Below are positions 6,452 to 10,878 of a DNA stretch of 10,878 nucleotides, piece by piece; the stretch's first letter is position 1, and each line of letters starts with the position of its first letter. Below the pieces are notes generated by a model, which was not told where the DNA came from, ran no database searches, and saw only the letters and a program-made list of their open reading frames with translations. A program made the translations under genes and the position numbers. This stretch comes from an uncultured Holophagales bacterium (GTDB lineage: Bacteria; Acidobacteriota; Thermoanaerobaculia; UBA5066): positions 1 through 10,878 of the forward strand of contig CALBDV010000061.1 in assembly GCA_937927565.1 (NCBI GenBank), written 5' to 3'.

Positions 6452-6480
6452 ATCGTCGTTCCGGGCTCGCCGACTGTCAA
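6452..6480 (-). promoter_or_regulatory. Candidate promoter of the Big_5-like protein gene
   Basis: On the - strand a perfect TTGACA (6480-6475) is followed after 17 bases by GACGAT (6457-6452), which matches TATAAT at only three positions. The predicted start of transcription falls two bases before the ATG at 6443, so the mRNA would have almost no leader. This fits the absence of a Shine-Dalgarno sequence. The -10 is weak, so the call is moderate. Confidence 0.45.
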
Positions 6481-6489
6481 CGAATCAGA

Positions 6490-6507
6490 TATTTTCCCCG
6501 GCGGAGG
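6490..6507 (+). promoter_or_regulatory. TATTTT -10-like element and GGAGG ribosome binding site of the 856-residue exported protein gene
   Basis: GGAGG at 6503-6507 lies five bases before the ATG at 6513 and decides that start within a much longer open frame. TATTTT at 6490-6495, the same hexamer as in the apbE promoter, is a possible -10 preceded by no good -35. Transcription would start near 6502, just ahead of the ribosome binding site. The 69-base divergent gap holds both this and the opposite-strand promoter. Confidence 0.5.
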
Positions 6508-6512
6508 CCCCC

Positions 6513-9083
6513 ATGAAGAACGCTCTCCTGGCTGCCGTCGCGGCGGCGGTCCTGGTCCTGTTCCCGATTCCCGCTCTCGCGGCGGGAAAGGCCTATCGCG
6601 TGACTCTCTTTTCGGTGTCGGGCGTCGAGGGGTCGACGGGCGACCGCGAGGCCGGTGCGGACGGGGCGTTCTGGTTCCCTGCGGCCGAATACGACAACCC
6701 GTCCGGAGGCTGGAAGCCCCGCCTTCAGCGTCTCACGCCCTCGGGCGCCCTCACGACGTGGGATCTCGACTCGACGGCCCGGTCGTTCTTCCCGGTCGCC
6801 GTCCGGCGTCACGCCGAGACGGGGCGGGTCCACGTCCTCGTTCCCCTGACCACGGAGCAGCGGACGCTCGTCTACGTTCTCGATCCGGCGGCGGGAACCG
6901 TGGTGCGGACGGAGATCCCGTTCTTCATGCGGTCCCTTCGCCTCGACCCGCAGGACGGGTCGGCCTGGCTCGTCGGGCGCGACCTCGTGGCGCGTCTCGC
7001 GGGGGGGACGCTGACGACGTGGACGGTCCCGGGGGTCGTGGAGGGCGCCGGTAGGTTCGATGCGGCACGGCGTCTCTGGCTCCTGACGGAGGCCGGCGTC
7101 CTCCTCTCGATGACGCCCGCGGGCGTCATCGAGAACTGGGGGAACGGCTCGTCGCTCGGCACCCTCCTGAGCGTCGACGAGACGGGGACCGAGCTCTGGG
7201 GCGTGGACGGGGCCAGGGACCGGCTCGTCCGCTTCCGCCCTGCGTCGGGCGAGAGGACCGAGTTCCCCGAGGTCCGCGCGGTCTCGAACTGGGCCGGGGT
7301 CGCCGCATCCGCCGGCACCGTCCTTCTCGCGGCGTCCTACGGCCCGCATGTCCTCGCCAGCACCACGGCCGACAGGACGGACGGAACGACGACGACGCTT
7401 ACCGCGACCCCTTCCGAGGCGGGGCCGGCGACGACCGTCGCGGCTCCGACCGTGCCGGTGACACCGGTCCGCACCGACACGATCGCGTCGTCGACCGTGC
7501 GCACGGTCTACGCCCCCGAGGACGGCGGCCGCTCGCTCTTCACGACGAGCGGAGAGACGTATCGCGCGGTTCTCTGGTCCGGAGGAGGAAGCACTCTCGT
7601 CGCGACGGGCGCCGTGGAGCTCTGGGAGCCGTTGGTGGCCGGGGCGCCCTTCGCCACGCGTCAGGTCCTCCCCGTCTCCGTCGAGGTCCGCCCCGACGAT
7701 CCGACGAGGAACTTCTTCACCGAGGTCACGGTGGCCAATCTCGACGCGGACCCCAACGTCGTCCTGACCCTCACGACGGCGAACGGGACCTACACCCTTC
7801 CGATCGATCTCGCCGCGGGAGCGACGCGCGTCTTCCCGAACGTCATCCAGGCGTTCCGAGACCTCGGAGGCGCCGCGCTGCCCCGGGGCGAGACGGTCGC
7901 CGGGACTCTGGAAGCCGCGTTCCGAAATGGCTCGGGGAGCCTCTCGGCAAGGGTCTTCACCCGCTTCCCCGACGCCTCGACGACGGGGCTCGGCTTCACG
8001 TCGCTCGACGCATCGCGTGAGGTGAGGGTCTTCCGCAAGGCTCTGAACGGCCTGAAGAACACTTCGGCGTTCCGGACGAACGTGGCGGTTGCGAACCTCT
8101 GCGGCCTCGAGGGGGGCTGCGCGACGCTCGACATCTCGGCCGACTTCTTCGACGACACCACCGGCGCGCGGGTCGGTGGGGCGGCTCTCCAGGTACCGCC
8201 CGGGCAGTGGCGCCAGCTCGACGTTCCCCTGAAGGGGTTTCCGGGCGCGGTCGGCGAGACGTTCTCGGTTCTCTTCGTCCCGTTCTCGGCGGAGGCGACG
8301 GCCTATGACGCCTACGCCACGATCATCTCGGAAGCGAACCAGGACGCGGCCTTCGTCCGGGCCCTGCCGGCGGACCGGGCCTCGAACCTGACGCTGCCCG
8401 TCATCACGGACGCCGGCGGTATCGGCACGCGCTTCACCTCGGAATGCGCGCTGACGAACACGACCGGGGGGCCAGCCGTGGCCGACGTGACCTTCACGTC
8501 CTCGATATCGGGGAACACCGTCTCCGAGACCCTGAGCCTGGGGACGGGGCTCGGCGTCCTCTGGCCCAACGCCGTCGACCACTTCCGGTCGATCTCGCCG
8601 GGCGAGGTCGCCGCGGACGACTACGGTCCGGTGCGGATCGCTTTTCGGGATTTCGCGGGGGGATTCGCGTCCGTGAGGACGACGGCGACGAACGGGACGG
8701 GCCTCGGCTTCACGGCGATCGACCCGTTCGTCGAGCGGGCGAAGCGGACGAAGCGGATCGTCGGACTCGTGCAGAACGGACGCTTCCGGACGAACCTCGC
8801 CGTCGTCCACGCCGGCGCGACGGGCTCGGATCCGGCCGCGAAGATCACCGTGCGCGCGACGGTCCGGGACGGTAGCGGGCGCGTCGTCGGGACGCCGCTG
8901 GAGAAGACGCTCGGGCCGGGGCAGCTCCACCAGTGGACGAAGGTGTTGTCGGACTTCCTCGGAACGTCCGGGGAGGGTTTCACCGCCACGATCGAACGGA
9001 CGGACGGCTTCGAGCCCTTCGACGCCTACGTGACGGTGATCGACAACGCGTCGACGGATCCGGTCTTCGTCAGGGCAGAATAG
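6513..9083 (+). CDS. Large exported protein: propeller-like N-terminal half and duplicated beta-rich C-terminal module
   Basis: From ATG 6513, chosen by GGAGG and a clear Sec signal (KNALLAAVAAAVLVLFPIPALAAG, cleavage near 24), the protein has 856 residues. The frame is open upstream to 5847, but that part is antisense to the neighbouring gene. Residues ~30-280 contain repeated short blades (LQRLTPSGALTTWDL, LARLAGGTLTTWTV, LLSMTPAGVIENWG, LVRFRPASGERTEF) like Vgb/SMP-30-type beta-propellers. A Thr/Ala/Pro/Val-rich linker covers ~283-330. Residues 385-617 and 627-855 are two divergent copies of one module; both contain (F/W)PN(V/A)xxxFR, GLGFT, FRTN(V/L)AV, PGQ and a final (F/V)VRA-type ending. 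No catalytic residues or membrane anchor were recognised. It is likely a secreted or surface protein; the function is unknown. The next gene starts four bases after its stop, suggesting co-transcription. Confidence 0.82.
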   Translation: MKNALLAAVAAAVLVLFPIPALAAGKAYRVTLFSVSGVEGSTGDREAGADGAFWFPAAEYDNPSGGWKPRLQRLTPSGALTTWDLDSTARSFFPVAVRRHAETGRVHVLVPLTTEQRTLVYVLDPAAGTVVRTEIPFFMRSLRLDPQDGSAWLVGRDLVARLAGGTLTTWTVPGVVEGAGRFDAARRLWLLTEAGVLLSMTPAGVIENWGNGSSLGTLLSVDETGTELWGVDGARDRLVRFRPASGERTEFPEVRAVSNWAGVAASAGTVLLAASYGPHVLASTTADRTDGTTTTLTATPSEAGPATTVAAPTVPVTPVRTDTIASSTVRTVYAPEDGGRSLFTTSGETYRAVLWSGGGSTLVATGAVELWEPLVAGAPFATRQVLPVSVEVRPDDPTRNFFTEVTVANLDADPNVVLTLTTANGTYTLPIDLAAGATRVFPNVIQAFRDLGGAALPRGETVAGTLEAAFRNGSGSLSARVFTRFPDASTTGLGFTSLDASREVRVFRKALNGLKNTSAFRTNVAVANLCGLEGGCATLDISADFFDDTTGARVGGAALQVPPGQWRQLDVPLKGFPGAVGETFSVLFVPFSAEATAYDAYATIISEANQDAAFVRALPADRASNLTLPVITDAGGIGTRFTSECALTNTTGGPAVADVTFTSSISGNTVSETLSLGTGLGVLWPNAVDHFRSISPGEVAADDYGPVRIAFRDFAGGFASVRTTATNGTGLGFTAIDPFVERAKRTKRIVGLVQNGRFRTNLAVVHAGATGSDPAAKITVRATVRDGSGRVVGTPLEKTLGPGQLHQWTKVLSDFLGTSGEGFTATIERTDGFEPFDAYVTVIDNASTDPVFVRAE
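7665..8363 (+). repeat. First copy of the duplicated C-terminal module (protein level)
   Basis: It encodes residues 385-617 of the exported protein. Landmarks are FPNVIQAFRDL, GLGFTSLD, FRTNVAVANL, PPGQWRQLD, AYDAYATII and DAAFVRA. The order and spacing match the second copy, but identity is too low to see as a DNA repeat. Confidence 0.65.
8391..9077 (+). repeat. Second copy of the duplicated C-terminal module (protein level)
   Basis: It encodes residues 627-855. Landmarks are WPNAVDHFRSI, GLGFTAID, FRTNLAVVHA, GPGQLHQWT, PFDAYVTVI and DPVFVRA, in the same order as the first copy. The duplication is therefore old and diverged. Confidence 0.65.
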
Positions 9084-9087
9084 GCGG

Positions 9088-10878
9088 ATGTCGACGCGGA
9101 CCAGAGCCTTTCTCGGGACCTGCTTCTTCGTTTCCGGGGGCACCGGACTCGCCTACGAGGTGCTCTGGTCCCGCCAGCTCTCGCTCTTCTTTGGTTCGAC
9201 GACGGAGGCTGTCAGCGTCGTCCTCGGCGTGTTCATGCTCGGGCTCGGCCTGGGTGGGCATCTCATGGGGCCGAGGATCGACCGCTCCAGCTCTCCGGTG
9301 CGGCTCTATGGAGTCCTCGAGATCGGGATCGGCCTCTGGGCTCTGCTGACGCCGCTCCTGCTCCAGGCGGTGACGGGGACCTGGGCTGCAGCGGCAGGTC
9401 GCCTGGAGCCGGGTCTCGTGACGGCAACTCTTCTCAAGGCGCTTCTCGCCGCCGTGGTTCTCCTGCCTCCTGCAATGGCGATGGGCGGGACCTTTCCCGC
9501 GCTCGTCCGGGCCGTGTCGGAGACCCGCGAGCGCGCACCCGGGGCCGTGAGCGTTCTCTATGCGCTGAACGTTCTCGGCGCGGTCGTCGGGTCGCTGCTC
9601 GCCGGATTCGTCCTCCCCGAGCTCTTCGGCGAGCGGAGCTCGATGCTCCTGACCGGCCTCTCGAACGTTCTGCTCGGAACGCTCGTCCTGGCGGCGGCGC
9701 GCGGTATCCCGCCGCTCGACTCCGCTTCGGTGCCGTCGAAGGAGGGTCCACTCGCCTCTCTGCGGCTTCTCGGCGCCTCGGCTGGAGGGCGATTCGTCCT
9801 CGCCGGCCTCGTCGTCTCGGGTGTCACGACGATGGTCGTCGAGATCGTCTTCGTGAGGATTCTCGGGCTCGTCTTCGGAGTCTCGAGCTACTCCTTCACT
9901 CTCGTCCTGGCGGTCTTTCTCGCGGGCCTGGGCCTCGGTGCCCTCGTCGCCGGGCTCCTCTCGCGCAGGAGGAGACCAGCGGCTTCCGACTTCGCCCTGG
10001 TACAGGTCGGGGTCGCCGTCCTGACGGCGCTCGCGCTGGCGGCCACGCCGCTCGTTCCGAGGATGGTGGCCTGGGTGAGGCAGTGGCCGGATCTCTCCTT
10101 CGGCGAGGTACTCCTCGCAAAGGGCGTCCTCGCCGCGGCCTTCCTCTTCCCGCTCGCCGTCGTCGCGGGGCTCGGCGTCCCGATTCTCATCGGTGCGCTC
10201 GCGGACGACGTGGCCCGGCTCGGCCGTCTCGTCGGAGACGCCTACCTCGTGAATACGGCCGGGACGGTTGCCGGGAGTCTGCTGACGGGGTTCGTCTTCG
10301 TCCCGGGCTTCGGCACGGAGGGTTCGCTACGGGTCGCCTTCGCGTTGAGCGCCGCGGCGGCGCTCTGGGGCCTCCATTCCCTCGATGCCTCGCGGTGGCG
10401 AACGCTGGGCGGGACGGCGGTCCTCGTCGCCGTACTGCCGATCCTCCTGTTCTCCCGTTGGCCGGCGAGCCTCTTCCTCGTGTCGGACACGGGCGCGGCA
10501 ACGCCGCCGAAGGGATCCCGGCTCGAGCTGGAGGCGCACCTGGCGGCTTCACCCAGGGAGCTCCTCTTCCTGCGCGAGGGACGGAACGGGACCGTGGGCG
10601 TCGTACAGACGGGCGAGGGTCGGGCCCTCTTCGTCGGAGCCCATCCCGATGCCTCCGACGGAGCCGACATGTCGACCCAGCAGCTCGTTTCCGTCGTGGC
10701 GCTCGCGGCTCACCCCGCGCCGGCCGAGATCCTCGTCATCGGGTACGGCTCGGGGGTCTCGGTCGAGGCGGCGCTCCGGGCACCGGGCATTCGGCACGTC
10801 GACGGTGTCGAGATCGAGAGGGCGGTTCTCGAGGCCTCTCCGTTCTTCCACCACGTGAATCGGAAGGCGGAACAGGAT
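9088..10878 (+). CDS. MFS-like membrane protein fused to a spermidine-synthase-like domain (3' end outside window)
   Basis: The frame runs from ATG 9088 to the last base without a stop, giving 597 residues of an incomplete protein. The first ~455 residues are about a dozen hydrophobic helices with transporter-like glycine motifs (FFVSGGTGLAYEVLWSRQL, VLGVFMLGLGLGG, AMAMGGTFPALVRA, LYALNVLGAVVGSLLAGF), the pattern of the fused MFS/spermidine-synthase family. After a soluble linker, VGAHPDASDGADMSTQQL precedes the SAM-binding loop VIGYGSG (550-556) and DGVEIE (572-577). The canonical polyamine-binding Y-H-E cluster of SpeE is replaced by DMSTQQ, so synthesis of spermidine is doubtful and the true reaction is unknown. 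The start is four bases after the previous stop, with GGCGG as a possible weak ribosome binding site. The remainder of the Rossmann domain lies beyond the window. Confidence 0.88.
   Translation, partial: MSTRTRAFLGTCFFVSGGTGLAYEVLWSRQLSLFFGSTTEAVSVVLGVFMLGLGLGGHLMGPRIDRSSSPVRLYGVLEIGIGLWALLTPLLLQAVTGTWAAAAGRLEPGLVTATLLKALLAAVVLLPPAMAMGGTFPALVRAVSETRERAPGAVSVLYALNVLGAVVGSLLAGFVLPELFGERSSMLLTGLSNVLLGTLVLAAARGIPPLDSASVPSKEGPLASLRLLGASAGGRFVLAGLVVSGVTTMVVEIVFVRILGLVFGVSSYSFTLVLAVFLAGLGLGALVAGLLSRRRRPAASDFALVQVGVAVLTALALAATPLVPRMVAWVRQWPDLSFGEVLLAKGVLAAAFLFPLAVVAGLGVPILIGALADDVARLGRLVGDAYLVNTAGTVAGSLLTGFVFVPGFGTEGSLRVAFALSAAAALWGLHSLDASRWRTLGGTAVLVAVLPILLFSRWPASLFLVSDTGAATPPKGSRLELEAHLAASPRELLFLREGRNGTVGVVQTGEGRALFVGAHPDASDGADMSTQQLVSVVALAAHPAPAEILVIGYGSGVSVEAALRAPGIRHVDGVEIERAVLEASPFFHHVNRKAEQD

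Noticed and set aside
5425..6480. 351-codon - frame overlapping the Big_5-like gene
   Set aside because: Alternative frame with Arg/Pro/Gly-rich low-complexity sequence, whereas the 5523-6443 frame has signal, helix and domain features.
5847..6512. In-frame upstream extension of the exported protein gene
   Set aside because: It is antisense to the Big_5-like gene, has low-complexity Arg/Asp/Glu sequence, and the ATG at 6513 has both a ribosome binding site and a signal peptide.
6477..9143. 888-codon open frame on the - strand opposite the large exported protein
   Set aside because: It is Arg/Glu/Gly-rich, has no recognisable motif or start signal, and mirrors the GC-rich codon pattern of the real + gene.

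Overview
The window is GC-rich DNA with dense genes and typical bacterial promoters and ribosome binding sites. The exported proteins, the outer-membrane beta-barrel and the lipoprotein candidate point to a diderm (Gram-negative) bacterium. The style of the secreted proteins (NGGFE-type C-terminal modules, large repeat-built exported proteins, a Big_5-like lipoprotein, an MFS-fused spermidine-synthase-like protein) suggests Acidobacteriota or a related soil or sediment lineage. That placement is an impression and has not been tested by comparison.

Layout from left to right: (1) the C-terminal end of a secreted protein on + (1-570), followed by a strong hairpin between convergent genes. (2) A zinc-dependent M14/AstE-AspA-family amidohydrolase on - (655-1818). 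(3) A divergent intergenic region carrying a near-consensus sigma70-type promoter for a tight four-gene + operon (1935-5519): apbE flavin transferase, outer-membrane porin, periplasmic FMN_bind protein with a flavinylation motif, and a small four-helix membrane protein with several histidines. (4) A convergent - gene for a membrane-anchored or lipidated protein with a C-terminal Big_5-like fold (5523-6443). (5) Divergent from it, an 856-residue exported protein with a propeller-like N-terminal half and a duplicated C-terminal module (6513-9083). (6) Four bases later, a polytopic membrane protein fused to a spermidine-synthase-like domain that runs off the right edge (9088-10878).

The most coherent system is the apbE operon. 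ApbE would covalently attach FMN to the GAT threonine of the co-transcribed FMN_bind protein outside the cytoplasm. The four-helix protein is a plausible electron feed from the membrane, and the porin would give the periplasm access to external substrates. This looks like a compact extracytoplasmic flavin electron-transfer module in which no Nqr/Rnf partner or haem c protein (no CXXCH motif) is encoded in the window. Its electron acceptor cannot be read from the sequence.

No tRNA, rRNA, CRISPR array, insertion sequence or riboswitch was recognised, and no gene-free stretch longer than about 120 bases exists.
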